A stretch of DNA of 64,000 bases from Bog-532 sp965277615. GTDB taxonomy: Bacteria; Actinomycetota; Actinomycetes; Streptosporangiales; Streptosporangiaceae. A program made the translations under genes and the position numbers. Below are positions 46,422-55,624 of this stretch, in pieces. Under the pieces are notes generated by a model. That model saw only the letters and a list, made by a program, of their open reading frames with translations, did not search any database and was not told the origin of the DNA. The stretch is taken from NCBI GenBank assembly GCA_965277615.1, contig CBDIDG010000002.1, forward strand, positions 62,001-126,000, given 5' to 3'. How positions within the stretch are numbered: position 1 is the stretch's first letter; the number at the start of each line of letters is the position of its first letter.

Positions 46422-46590
46422 ACGTAGGCACCCATTCCTGACGGGTGAGGGAACGGCCTGCGATAGCGCATATCGCGTTCAGGAGGTTGCGGGGAATGCG
46501 ACGTCCCACAGCCGGGCTGTCCCGTCGCTGTCTGCGGTAGCCAGGACCTTGCATGCGGACGAGGAGTACTGGTCCGGATGGGCGATTCCC
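46393..46590 (-). pseudogene. C-terminal remnant of a WD40-repeat protein
   Basis: Read on the minus strand, one frame gives KVLATADSDGTARLWDVAFP, a complete last WD40 blade ending. One base further along the CCCC run the next frame continues RNLLNAICAIAGRSLTRQEW and ends at 46393. This ending is characteristic of large WD40 proteins attached to STAND ATPase or effector modules in actinomycetes. Everything upstream is gone, and there is a one-base frameshift. It is convergent with and overlaps the SnoaL read-through tail. Confidence 0.72.
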
Positions 46591-46850
46591 TCGGCGAACC
46601 CGCGAGTCCGCGGCCAGATCCTCGTCAGTCCACGACAAGACCTCACCGGCGCGCTCACGCTTGGTCACTGGCCTCACGGCGCTGGTCCAGACCACGAGGC
46701 ATTAGACGGTCATCGCCTCGGTGCCGAGGAGAGCGAGACTGCGATCCCCTTCAAGTTGCTCGCGGAACTTCGCCCTGAAGGTGCGGTCGTCCTTCAGCGG
46801 CACCTCAGTCACATTCCGGCATGGCCGGGTCAGGTTGTCCGATGTTCAAA

Positions 46851-47040
46851 CCGCCTTCCGGGTCGGCTTGTCTACGGTGAAGTCACACTTGACCAGATCC
46901 GGGATCGCCCGGCCTGGTCATCCTGCTCGGTCAGCGAGCGGCGCCACGGCCTGGGCTGGCAGGGCTCGAGCCCGAGCTCACGCATCAACTTGCGGCCGGT
47001 CTTGTAAGCCAGGAGGCGGCGCTCAGCATGGGCGTCAGGT
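46851..47040 (-). mobile_element. IS3-family transposase (OrfB) fragment
   Basis: Minus-strand frames read RKLMRELGLEPCQPRPWRRS and then, after a frameshift, IPDLVKCDFTVDKPTRKAV. In IS3-type OrfB proteins the sequence before the catalytic core has the pattern RLMRELGL...PDLV.RDFTAD.PN. Only about 60 residues survive, with no ends or duplications. It abuts the 3' end of the MarR gene. A further minus-strand frame between 46701 and 46850 (DDRTFRAKFREQLEGDRSLA) is unidentified debris. Confidence 0.62.
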
Positions 47041-47538
47041 GCTGCAGGACTCGGCGTCGCCGGCACCGAGGGCGACACGCGCCAGCAGGTGCCGCAGCTG
47101 GGTCTGCTCGGCGGCCGACAGGTCACGCATCAGCCCCTCCTCGACGGCGCGCAGGGCGTTTCGCGCCGAGGAGAGCAGCGTGCGGCCGTCGTCGGTGGGG
47201 ATGATCTGGCGTGCTCGGCGGTCTTCGGGGTCTGGGCGCCGCTGTACGAGTCCGCGATTCTCGAGTGCGTCGATGACGGAGGTCATGGCGTTCTTGTCGA
47301 TGCCCAGTCGGCGTGCGAGCGACAGCTGCGAGGTCGGCGTTTCTGTCGTGATCGCGACCAGCACCTGATAGCCCCGCGCTCCGCCCGGGACAGAGGCCAC
47401 GGCCGCGGCTGCGGTTCGGGAAAATCCGCTGTAGGTCGCCTGCAGCGACCATCCGAGCTCCGTCTCGATCCCGCGGGCCGACCAATCGATCGGCTGAGGT
47501 TCAGTAGCAGCCCGGTTCGGCGTGGTGTCAGTAGCCAT
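47035..47538 (-). CDS. MarR-family transcriptional regulator
   Basis: A 167-residue winged-helix repressor: ARGYQVLVAITTETPTSQLS, LARRLGIDKNAMTSVIDALE (recognition helix) and GLVQRRPDPEDRRARQIIPT (wing). It is divergent from an MFS pump and epoxide hydrolase. The 102-bp gap holds two palindromes that fit as its operators, so autoregulation and control of the pump are likely. Its ligand may be a compound exported or hydrolysed by the neighbours. The last few codons overlap the IS3 fragment. Confidence 0.88.
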   Translation of the reverse strand: MATDTTPNRAATEPQPIDWSARGIETELGWSLQATYSGFSRTAAAAVASVPGGARGYQVLVAITTETPTSQLSLARRLGIDKNAMTSVIDALENRGLVQRRPDPEDRRARQIIPTDDGRTLLSSARNALRAVEEGLMRDLSAAEQTQLRHLLARVALGAGDAESCST

Positions 47539-47564
47539 CTCAATACCTTATATGTCGAGGATTG

Positions 47565-47602
47565 TCCTTGACAAGGATCATCCTTATAGAGGAAGATCCT
47601 CT
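47565..47602. promoter_or_regulatory. Two palindromes between marR and the MFS gene
   Basis: TCCTT-GAC-AAGGA (47565-47577) and AGAGGA-AGA-TCCTCT (47588-47602) are two inverted repeats, each with a three-base centre, whose centres lie 24 bp apart. Both lie in the gap between the divergent start codons and are much more AT-rich than the genes. The related TCCT/AGGA half-sites suggest a pair of binding sites for the MarR repressor, acting on both promoters. Confidence 0.6.
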
Positions 47603-47640
47603 TAATACGCCTATCAGAGGCGTCCATTGTTGGGAGCAGC

Positions 47641-49118
47641 ATGTTGAACCGACCGCGACCGGACCGGGCTAGGACGTCAGGCCCGTCGGGACGCTGGTGG
47701 GCACTCGCCGTTCTGTCGCTGTGTCAGCTGATCGTCATCCTCGACTCCACCATCGTGAACATCGCGCTGCCGCAAGCCCAGGCGGAATTGGGTTTCACGC
47801 CCGGGCAGCGGCAGTGGGTCGTTACGGCCTACGCCTTGACCTTTGGCGGGCTGCTCTTGCTGGGCGGCCGGGTCTCGGACAAGTGGGGGCAGAAACGGGC
47901 ACTGCTGATCGGCCTAGCGGGCTTTGCCGTCGCATCCGCGGCAGGCGGCGCAGCGCCCACCTTCGGTGTGCTGGTGGCCGCGCGTGCCGTGCAGGGGGGG
48001 TTCGGCGCGCTCCTGGCACCGGCAGCCCTGTCCCTTCTGACGATCGTGTTCACGCGACCCGCTGATCGGGCCAAGGCATTCGGGATCTTCGGATCGGTGT
48101 CGGGCGCTGGCGCCGCCGCGGGTCTGCTCCTCGGCGGCGCCTTGACGGAATACTGGAGCTGGACCTGGTGTCTGTGGGTCAACGTTCCGCTCGCCGCGAT
48201 CGCGGTCACAGGCGTCATCACGCTGGTCCCGGCGACACCAGGCCGTGACCGTGTCGTTCTCGGCGTGGCCGGAACGATCGCCGTCGTCGCCGGCACCGGG
48301 CTGCTGGTGCTGGGGTTCAGTACGGCACAGACCGCAGGCTGGTCGGCAGCCTCGACCATAGCGCTGCTCGTGGCGCGCTGGGCCGCACTCGGCCTGTTCG
48401 TGCTCCTCCAGCGACGGGTCGCGCATCCCTTGCTTCCCCTGCGCATCGTGGTGGAACGGCGCCGCGGCGGGTCACTGCTCGGGGTCTCGCTGTCGGGGAT
48501 CGGCATGTTCGCCGTGTTCCTTTCGTGACGTTCTACCTGCAAGACACGCACCTCTGGAGCTCCTTGGCTGCCGGGGCCGCGTTCTTGCCGATGATCGGCG
48601 CGATCACCGTGACCTCGATCGCGGGCGCGCCGGCTCTGATGCACCGGTTCGGGTCACGCGTACCGATCGCTGGCGGTTCACTGCTCGGCGCCGGCGGACT
48701 GTTCTGGCTCAGCACGTTGTCGGTGACCAGCAGCTACGCCGGGACGGTGCTGCCAGCCCTCATCGTTCTCGGCCTGGGAATGGGCCTGATCTTCGGAGCA
48801 GGTTTCAACTCTGCCACCGCCGGCGTGAGACCCGACGACGCGGGCGTCGCGTCCGCGCTCGCGAACGCCGGACAACAGATGGCCGGCGCACTCGGCGCGG
48901 CCCTGTTGAGCAGCATCGCCCTGCAAGCCACATCCTCGCCAGATGGCCTGCGTGTCGCGGCAGTAGCCGGGTACGACCGCGCTTTCCTCGTCGCCGCATT
49001 CGTCTTCCTCGCCACCGCCACCGCCACCGCCACCGCGAGCCTGATACCCCGACGCGAAAGACCCCGCCCGGGAACGGAGCCCGCGGCGTCGCACAGCCCA
49101 CTCGTCAGCCACTACTGA
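47641..49118 (+). pseudogene. MFS drug-efflux transporter (DHA2), frameshifted
   Basis: The 5' frame (47641-48528) encodes helices 1-8 or so with LLLGGRVSDKWGQKRALLIG, the MFS loop signature. It ends in GIGMFAVFLS-stop. The 3' frame (to 49118) continues VTFYLQDTHLWSSLAAGAAF, exactly the next helix. One T is missing from TTTCGTGACG at about 48522. A GTG at 48525 overlaps the TGA, so the second half might be translated separately by coupling, but homologues are single chains. Either the gene is broken or a base was missed. A joined protein would be about 490 residues. Confidence 0.82.
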
Positions 49119-49147
49119 GCCAGCCGAATCCGACTCTTGAGGACACC

Positions 49148-50350
49148 ATGACCACCACTGCACATATCAGCTCCGACGTCGTCACTCCGTTCACCCTGAA
49201 CATCCCGCAAACCGACCTCGATGACCTACGCGATCGCCTGCTGCGGACCCGCTGGCCGGACGAAGAGACCGTCGAGGACACCAGCCAGGGTCCGAAACTC
49301 GCGAAAATTCAGCGGCTCGTCGATTACTGGGCCCACGAGTACGACTGGCGCAAGACCGAAGCGCTGCTCAACGGCTGGGGGCAGTTCACTACCGTCATCG
49401 ACGGGCTCGACATCCACTTCGTGCACATCCGCTCTGGCGTACCCGGAGCCCGCCCGCTGCTGCTGACTCACGGATGGCCCGGCTCGGTGCTGGAGTTCCG
49501 TCACGCGATCGGACCACTGACCGACCCCGTCGCTCATGGCGGCTCCGCCGAGGACGCCTTCGATGTGATCATCCCGAGCCTGCCCGGGTTCGGATTCTCC
49601 GGGCACCCCGCCGGCACCGGCTGGAACCTGCACCGAACCGCGCAGGCATGGGCCACGCTGATGCAGCGCCTCGGCTACACCACGTGGTTCGCCCAAGGCG
49701 GCGACCTGGGCGCGGTAGTCACAGCCGAACTCGCCGCGCTGCGCAGCGAGACCGATACCGGGCTGGCCGGCATCCACCTCAACATGGCCATGTTCATGCC
49801 CACCGATGACGAAATGCGCGAGGCTGACCAGGCCGAACAGGCCATGATGCAGCAGACCGGCTACTACTGGCAGATGCTCTCGGCCTACTCCAATGAGATG
49901 TCGACCAGGCCGCAGACCATCGGCTACTCCCTCACCGACTCACCCGTGGGCCTCGCGTCCTGGATCTACGCCTTGTTCCAGGACGTCGGCGGCTCCGAAG
50001 ACGATCACGGCGACGCCGAGAAGCTGTTCTCCCTCGACGAGATGATCGACGACATCATGCTCTACTGGCTGCCCAACGCCGCCACCTCCGCCGCCCGGAT
50101 GTACTGGGAAATGAACCAGGTCCAGTGGGCCACCCCGGGCAGCATCGACGCACCGCTCACCGTCCCGACGGGACTCAGCATCATGCCCGGCGAGTACGTC
50201 CGGCGGTCGCGGCGCTGGGCCGAACGCCGCTACACCAACCTCGTCCTGTTCAACGAGGTCGCCCGTGGCGGGCACTTCGCCCTACTCGAGCAGCCCGGGC
50301 TCCTCGTCGCCGACATCCGCCGAACGTTTCAGCAGGTCCGCACCCCCTGA
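49148..50350 (+). CDS. Epoxide hydrolase (EHN-type alpha/beta hydrolase)
   Basis: A 400-residue epoxide hydrolase. The N-terminal EHN domain (residues about 13-120) has LDDLRDRLLRTRWPDEET and HEYDWRKTEALLNGWGQFTT. The alpha/beta-hydrolase core shows LLLTHGWPGSVLEF (HGxP oxyanion motif), nucleophile D186 in AQGGDLGAVV, and catalytic H376 in ARGGHFALLEQP. It converts epoxides to diols in the cytosol. It starts 29 bp after the MFS gene under the same presumed MarR control, so the unit probably handles a toxic epoxide or a drug. No signal peptide. Confidence 0.92.
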   Translation: MTTTAHISSDVVTPFTLNIPQTDLDDLRDRLLRTRWPDEETVEDTSQGPKLAKIQRLVDYWAHEYDWRKTEALLNGWGQFTTVIDGLDIHFVHIRSGVPGARPLLLTHGWPGSVLEFRHAIGPLTDPVAHGGSAEDAFDVIIPSLPGFGFSGHPAGTGWNLHRTAQAWATLMQRLGYTTWFAQGGDLGAVVTAELAALRSETDTGLAGIHLNMAMFMPTDDEMREADQAEQAMMQQTGYYWQMLSAYSNEMSTRPQTIGYSLTDSPVGLASWIYALFQDVGGSEDDHGDAEKLFSLDEMIDDIMLYWLPNAATSAARMYWEMNQVQWATPGSIDAPLTVPTGLSIMPGEYVRRSRRWAERRYTNLVLFNEVARGGHFALLEQPGLLVADIRRTFQQVRTP

Positions 50351-50564
50351 CGACCCGCATCAGGGGCACGTCCGAGGGTAGGAGCCCGGGGCGGCGCCCG
50401 ATGACGCCCACGTGGTGTGGGTGCGGCCAGGCCGATCCGTGTACGGTCACGGCCGACCTTGCCCAAGCCCACCATGTGGGCGTGTCGCCGCTGCACGCCG
50501 GTGGTCGCCTCACCGATCTACACGCAACCAGATAGCCGTGGCACTACAGATGGAAGAGGCAGGC

Positions 50565-51417
50565 ATGCCGAAGGAATCGCGCACAGGACCCCCCACGGTC
50601 GAACCGACGAACATCCGCTCCATCATGATGCTGGACGTCGCACGCGAGATGATGCTCGCCCAGGACTGGAGCCACAGGCCGCCACGGTCTCTATGCGAGA
50701 CACTGAGCAGCAGAAATCGCGGGAGTTCTCCTTCTTCGGCGAGAATGGCCTGCGCGGCATAGTCGACGTCGCTGCAGGCCGGCTGGACATTGCCACGCTC
50801 AACCCGGTGGTGATGCTCAACATGGCCAGGCTCGGCACTGGACCATTCACGGTTCTGCCGATGAACTCACCAGCAAGTCGGTCGACGTCGTCCGCGGCGC
50901 CTACGGGTTCAGCCTCGCCGACATCATCGGATGGGGCGGCAACGTCATCTACGACCAGCCAATGCCCAACCACCCAACCAGGCTCGGACGCCTGCGTAAC
51001 GGTGACATCGATGCGATCTTCGAGGAAGGCGCGATCATCTGGGCCGACGACGTCAAGGCGGCCGGCGCCTCCTTCCTGCCGATCGATGACGAGCACCTGA
51101 ACGTCCTCCGGACACTGGGCTTCAGAAGAGGCGTGCTCGGCACAGCGACCTATCCCAGCCTAGGTACAGACGTGCAGACGCTCGACTACAGCGGCTGGCC
51201 CGTCTTCTGCCGTCAGAACGAGTCCGACGATCTCGTGCGGCAATTCTGCCGAGGACTGGACAAGGCTCAAGACCGCATCGTCTGGAGAATCGGCCCCGCG
51301 CGTCAGCCGCCGCTGCCGCTGGCCGAGATGGTTCAGGAATCACCCGCCACGCCCTTCGATGTAGCCCTGCACCCAGCCGCCAAGGCGTACTGGCAGGAGA
51401 CCGGATATCTTGCCTGA
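50565..51417 (+). pseudogene. TAXI-type (TRAP-like) solute-binding protein gene, frameshifted
   Basis: Three successive frames are needed: from ATG 50565 TNIRSIMMLDVAREMMLAQD, then ENGLRGIVDVAAGRLDIATL with LNPVVMLNMARLGTGPFTVL, then SKSVDVVRGAYGFSLADIIG, HPTRLGRLRNGDIDAIFEEG and YSGWPVFCRQNESDDLVRQF to the stop at 51417. Both breaks (about 50680 and 50870) are one base short. The joined chain resembles actinobacterial TAXI-family periplasmic-type binding proteins, though the first part has no obvious lipoprotein signal. A non-functional relic or sequencing losses. Confidence 0.7.
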
Positions 51418-51761
51418 GACGAACCGGGCTGCCCGCAGCACTGGACGGCTCGGCGCGGCTATCGAACGTGCCCCTATACCGGACCGGAACGGGCGTCGAA
51501 ACTCCCCGGGGCGCGGGCATGCCGGCCTGTGCATGAGACATACTTGATGACATTGCCCCGCTCGCCGGGCGGTGGACCAGCGAAGGCATGCACGCGTCTT
51601 CACTGCCGGAACACCGGGTAGATAGATTCGGCCGTCGTTCCCGGACATCAAGTTGCCTCACTCCCGCTCCATCTGACTCCGCGGCAGTAGTGGCGCGGCG
51701 CGGGCGCATACCAGGAAACCCAGCCGGGCACCAGGTAGTCGGCGGATAGAGTGTCCAGATC
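51418..51761. other. Intergenic stretch without a recognisable gene
   Basis: About 340 bp between the TAXI relic and the DinB-like gene. Frames on both strands are short or have no recognisable family. TAGAGT at 51747-51752 is a plausible -10 box for the DinB-like gene, nine bases before its ATG. No hairpin of note, no RNA gene. Confidence 0.4.
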
Positions 51762-52250
51762 ATGCCGCCTTCCGCATCCGCTGCCTGGACCGCCGACCTC
51801 CGCGGCCGCCTCGATGAGCTGCTCGATGGATACCGCACGGCGCTGCACGACAGCCTGGACGGCTTGACCGAGGAGCAGGTACGGCTGCGCCTCGTGCCGT
51901 CGAAGACCACCTTGCTTGGCCTGCTCAAGCACGTGACCTACGTTGAAGGCGTGTGGTTCGATCAGGCCGTCACCGGACGGTCTTACCAGGAGATCGACAT
52001 AGCCAGCACACCGGACGGGTCATTCACGCTCACCAGGTCCGACAACATCACGTCAATCCGGGAAGCCCACCGGCGCACATGTGACGCGTCGCGCCGCGCC
52101 ATGGCAGAGCTTGCCCTCGACGATGTCGTCGACGGCCGCGGACAGCACACCGCATGGGCGCTCTACCTGCAGGTGCTACGCGAGCTGGCCCAGCACGCCG
52201 GGCACGCGGACATCCTGCGCGAGCAGATCCTCGCCGCCCGCACGAGCTAG
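51762..52250 (+). CDS. DinB/DUF664-family protein
   Basis: A 162-residue four-helix-bundle protein of the DinB_2/DUF664 type, members of which include mycothiol- or bacillithiol-dependent transferases. The metal triad is suggested by His in TLLGLLKHVTYVEGVWFD and the pair in RELAQHAGHADILREQ. The N-terminal helix has LDELLDGYRTALHDSLDGL. A TAGAGT box just upstream and no ribosome site suggest a leaderless message. It stands alone, with relics on either side. Role probably thiol-linked detoxification, by family. Confidence 0.85.
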   Translation: MPPSASAAWTADLRGRLDELLDGYRTALHDSLDGLTEEQVRLRLVPSKTTLLGLLKHVTYVEGVWFDQAVTGRSYQEIDIASTPDGSFTLTRSDNITSIREAHRRTCDASRRAMAELALDDVVDGRGQHTAWALYLQVLRELAQHAGHADILREQILAARTS

Positions 52251-52418
52251 GCCTATGTCCAGGTCCACGATTAAGACGCGATTGCGCCTGACATCACGAC
52301 AGCCGCGCCGGTACCCACCCACGTCGGTGCCAGCCGAGACAGCCACCCGCGCCGCCAGCTGTCACAGCACGCGAAAATCCCAGCCGCCGCCGACAGGCAT
52401 CAGCGACGCAAGCGGAAA

Positions 52419-52443
52419 GCGCCCCTATCAATCATTAGGGCGC
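52419..52443 (+). terminator. Hairpin downstream of the DinB-like gene
   Basis: GCGCCCCTAT and ATTAGGGCGC can pair over about eight base pairs with one bulge, around a short CAATC loop. It lies about 170 bp past the DinB stop in a 300-bp stretch with no gene. Possible terminator, moderate at best. Confidence 0.4.
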
Positions 52444-52548
52444 GGCACCGCCGCCATTCTGGTCAGCTGACTCAGACGCCAGATCGGCGGAACTGCGCGC
52501 GTTCTCCATGACCTCCCGTGTGACTCAACGTGATGCTGGAAGGGTCGT

Positions 52549-52767
52549 ATGGACGTTCTGAGCAGCCAGATTCTCGTCCGCCCCGGCGGCCTGGACCGCA
52601 GCCGCCGCTTCTACCGCCCGGCTGGCCGCGGCCGGAGTCCCCATCCTCCGCGGACCAGGTGCGGAACCGTAGGGCTTGATCGAGATGTGGATCGCCGATC
52701 CCGATGGCATCCGCATCGTCCTGGTTCAGGTTCCCGCCGATCACCCTATCCGTCGCTGGCCGTGTAA
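52549..52767 (+). pseudogene. VOC-family protein gene, deleted and nonsense-mutated
   Basis: The first frame from ATG 52549 gives DVLSSQILVRPGGLDRSRRF, the start of a glyoxalase-like domain. It jumps at about 52618 directly to LAAAGVPILRGPGAEP, the second half, in another frame, then TAG replaces the expected Trp, and GLIEMWIADPDGIRIVLVQV follows. About 60 middle residues are missing. The gene is clearly dead. It overlaps convergently the end of the next gene. Confidence 0.72.
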
Positions 52768-53135
52768 GGACGGCCGGGCCAGTAGGGCCATTCCTCGAAC
52801 GAGTTGCAGCGGCCATCGTCACGTATCTGCATGATCCACAGGTCACGATACTGCTGGCGGGCCGGATCCCCGTAGCGGACCTCAGCCCGCACAACGGCCG
52901 TAGGGCCGTCGACGGCCAGGATGTCGGTGGCCAGGGTGAAGACCTCATCCGGGCCGTCCCTCTTCTCATCCCACATCCGCCGGACCGCATCCAGGCCGAC
53001 GATGGGCTCTTCATATGGGGAAAGGCGGTATATTACGTCGCCGGTGAAGATCTCCGCCAGGCCCTCCGTGCCCGGCGCCCGCCATGCAGCCTCGTATCCC
53101 GCCAGCCACCGGCTGACCATCGCACGGTCGGTCAT
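52746..53135 (-). CDS. SnoaL/NTF2-like protein
   Basis: From ATG 53135 (MTDRAMVSRWLAGYEAAWRA) the 129-residue protein has the NTF2-like cone fold: LAEIFTGDVIYRLSPYEEPI, VGLDAVRRMWDEKRDGPDEV, AVVRAEVRYGDPARQQYRDL and a Trp-rich end EEWPYWPGRPY. An upstream in-frame ATG at 53315 would add 60 unrelated residues. It lies at the border to the lower-GC island. Catalytic residues cannot be deduced and function is unknown. Confidence 0.75.
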   Translation of the reverse strand: MTDRAMVSRWLAGYEAAWRAPGTEGLAEIFTGDVIYRLSPYEEPIVGLDAVRRMWDEKRDGPDEVFTLATDILAVDGPTAVVRAEVRYGDPARQQYRDLWIMQIRDDGRCNSFEEWPYWPGRPYTASDG

Positions 53136-53281
53136 CGCCCAATGATGCCTGAGAACAACCCAGCCTGCCAGGAGTGGCACCTCACACCGCGCCGGCCGCC
53201 ACGGCCCGATGGAGCCGCCCGGACGGCGGCAGAAGCGGACGTTCCCTGCGCCGACCTCGGCGCGTATGCACGCGGGCTTGA

Positions 53282-53308
53282 GCGCCTTGCCATGAAATGG
53301 CAAGGCGC
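53282..53308. repeat. Perfect 27-base palindromic hairpin
   Basis: GCGCCTTGCCAT and ATGGCAAGGCGC are perfect 12-base complements around GAA. It lies between the divergent SnoaL-like and NACHT genes, just where base composition falls. It could be a bidirectional terminator-like hairpin, a binding site for a dimeric regulator, or a recombination end. No T-run is present. Confidence 0.75.
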
Positions 53309-53384
53309 ACACCAACGTAGATTAACTGTACTTTTGTTCCCAAAACGGGACTCTTGCTTTATATCTGGCATTTGTAACTACTTC

Positions 53385-53413
53385 ATGACATCGGAGTTAT
53401 CCAAAGGTAAGAT
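53385..53413 (+). promoter_or_regulatory. Promoter of the NACHT gene
   Basis: ATGACA (53385-53390) and TAAGAT (53408-53413) have a 17-bp spacer, near-consensus for a housekeeping sigma factor. TAAGAT ends eight bases before the ATG and no Shine-Dalgarno sequence is seen, so the transcript would be leaderless or nearly so. Confidence 0.55.
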
Positions 53414-53421
53414 AACTTTCC

Positions 53422-55482
53422 ATGGCGCCATGGCTAGATTGGATAGGTCGTCGCAGTCGGCTTCTCGTGCTCGCACTTGCAGGCCTCATAGTTGTGGAGT
53501 ACAGAACACATCAGACTCTCGTAGTCAACCTTGCGACTGTCGGGGCCTTCCTTGTGGCCTTGTGGTTTAGCCTTCCCACGAGAACTGTGGTTCAGGGAGA
53601 ACTCGATGGCGCGGCGCGTAGGCTGAGGAAGCTGGTCCGGAAGAACTGGCGCGAGAGACGTTTTGTCCTTATGGGAGAAAGCGACACTGCCACCGTAACT
53701 TACGTTCGCCAGCAGGGTTTGGAATCTGGCGCAGTAATTTGCGGCTGGACCGATGGGGACGTCAAGAACATCCACGAAAGATACCAGGAGATTCGATCCG
53801 GCAGGATGATGATCCTGGGACCTCCGGGCTCTGGGAAAACACTGGCGGCTATCACTTTGGTTATGGATATCTTGTTGCTCAACCTAGCCGCCCCTGACGA
53901 ACGCATGTTGCCTATACCTGTCAGCATTGCGGGATGGGACGGTACCCAGAGATTGGGCGACTGGCTTAGTGATCGGCTCGTAGAAGGATATCGGATTGCG
54001 CGGCCCGTCGCAAAGGCTTTGATATATAATGACTACATTCTGCCCGTTCTGGACGGCTTGGACGAAGCCGATGATCAGGCTAACGATAAGTTTTCAATTT
54101 CAGCAAAAATACTAGAGCAAATTAGATCATCATCTGACGCTTCAGATATCGCTCATGGCGCGCTGGTGATGACATGCCGCTCAGACTTCTACGGCGAACT
54201 GTATGAGTCGGGAAATTCTCTCAGAAACGCAGTGGTTGTTGAGATGAAAGACTTGGAGCCAGAAGAAGTCAGGAGTTATCTGCGGTTGCGGTTTAAAGAC
54301 GACGGGGCACATAATCCTTACCGCTCAGAATCCTTTGCGATCGCGGCGCAAGACGACGACAGTTGTCTGATACGTGCGCTGAGCGTGCCCTTGATCCTGA
54401 CTCTGGCAGTACTGGTCCTCAAAGCAGAATATTCAACGGCACAACGGCTGGCTCGCTACAAGAGGGTGACGTACCTAAGAAATCACTTGTTTCAATTGTT
54501 AATTCCGTCTGTCGTGGGAGCTAATCCCAAAAGGCCGTTGCCCCGTATTACGGGCGGAATCCGTAAGGAACAATTCATCTGGCGCCCTAACTTCTCATCC
54601 CGCTATGACCCTGATGACGTTCGAACCTGGCTAGTTAACATTGCAACTGAGCGACGTGACGGTCGACTACGACCGATAAAAATCGATCCTGCCCGCCTAT
54701 GGCGTCTGGCAGATGAGAACACCGTGAGGAAAGTCCATGTCGCAATCGGCCTGACTTTTGGCCTGGCGGCTGCGGGATTGGCCTCGGAGTTGTTGGGCGG
54801 TCAGGCTGGCTATCTTGCTACCGCAGTGACAGGTGCCGTGGCGGTGGCCTTTGCGCTCTGGGCCGGCTTGCTTAAGTATCCTAGGCCTCGGCACCTGAGC
54901 CTCAAGCAATTTGCCACTCCCCCGGGTTTGCTCCGGGTTATTGCAATCATGATTCTGGGCGGCCTGTGTGCATTGGGCGGCGCCCTCGATGGCGGCTGGA
55001 AGACGGCGATTACGAGCGGAGCGGGCGGGACTATCGCGTTTACCGTGATTGTTGGTTTGATTGGAGGAATCCCGGAGGTGGTCGATCCGCGGTATATCTT
55101 GCGCGAGGATTTTCTTTTCGGCGCCTTGGCCGGGTTCGGCATAGCCATCGCGGCGGCGTTGCCGGGAGGCTTCACTGGAGGAGTTGCGGCCAGCTTGAGT
55201 CTAAATAGATACCTGACTGTTCAGGGTAGCGCATGTCTTGCGATAGCCATAGCAATTCCTGCTGGGATTATCCTCGGTTCAAGGTGCTGGACACGGCATG
55301 CCATTATGATTCTACTAGTCGCGCCGAAACGGCGAGTTCCCTGGCGAACTATGTATTTCATTAAGTGGTGCTACCTGGCCAATCTGCTCAGGGTTTCTGG
55401 AACCGAATATGAACTTCGGCATCCAGAAATCATGCAGGGGCTTCATCTTCCCGAACCAGAGAGCCAAGCTGGTGACATGTAG
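53422..55482 (+). CDS. Transmembrane NACHT-type NTPase
   Basis: The 686-residue protein has two N-terminal membrane helices (about 13-27 and 32-50), a soluble NTPase, and a C-terminal block of about six more helices (about 450-635). Walker A is GPPGSGKT (133-140), Walker B with following acidic residues is ILPVLDGLDEAD (206-217), and sensor-like TCRSDFYGELY follows, the NACHT order. Codon use is clearly more AT-rich than in the catabolic genes (many ATA, AAA, TTG), pointing to transfer. Similar membrane NACHT proteins are common in actinomycetes, and NACHT proteins include phage-defence ATPases. No separate effector domain is recognised; the membrane block may itself be the effector. Confidence 0.82.
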   Translation: MAPWLDWIGRRSRLLVLALAGLIVVEYRTHQTLVVNLATVGAFLVALWFSLPTRTVVQGELDGAARRLRKLVRKNWRERRFVLMGESDTATVTYVRQQGLESGAVICGWTDGDVKNIHERYQEIRSGRMMILGPPGSGKTLAAITLVMDILLLNLAAPDERMLPIPVSIAGWDGTQRLGDWLSDRLVEGYRIARPVAKALIYNDYILPVLDGLDEADDQANDKFSISAKILEQIRSSSDASDIAHGALVMTCRSDFYGELYESGNSLRNAVVVEMKDLEPEEVRSYLRLRFKDDGAHNPYRSESFAIAAQDDDSCLIRALSVPLILTLAVLVLKAEYSTAQRLARYKRVTYLRNHLFQLLIPSVVGANPKRPLPRITGGIRKEQFIWRPNFSSRYDPDDVRTWLVNIATERRDGRLRPIKIDPARLWRLADENTVRKVHVAIGLTFGLAAAGLASELLGGQAGYLATAVTGAVAVAFALWAGLLKYPRPRHLSLKQFATPPGLLRVIAIMILGGLCALGGALDGGWKTAITSGAGGTIAFTVIVGLIGGIPEVVDPRYILREDFLFGALAGFGIAIAAALPGGFTGGVAASLSLNRYLTVQGSACLAIAIAIPAGIILGSRCWTRHAIMILLVAPKRRVPWRTMYFIKWCYLANLLRVSGTEYELRHPEIMQGLHLPEPESQAGDM

Positions 55483-55624
55483 CGCAACCCAAGTAGATTT
55501 ACCTTCGCGCATGGGCCGCGCGATGCCGCGCATAACTTTGCGCAGTCGGTCATGAGAACCAGGTACGTATTACTTTCGGCATCTCGGTGCATATGTTGGC
55601 GCGGATGCTCCCGCGCGTGGCAGC

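Noticed and set aside
48520..48530. Programmed frameshift in the MFS gene
   Set aside because: No slippery heptamer or downstream structure is seen; a lost T in a TTT run or a true mutation explains it more simply. Coupled translation of two halves from GTG 48525 is possible but unusual for MFS proteins.
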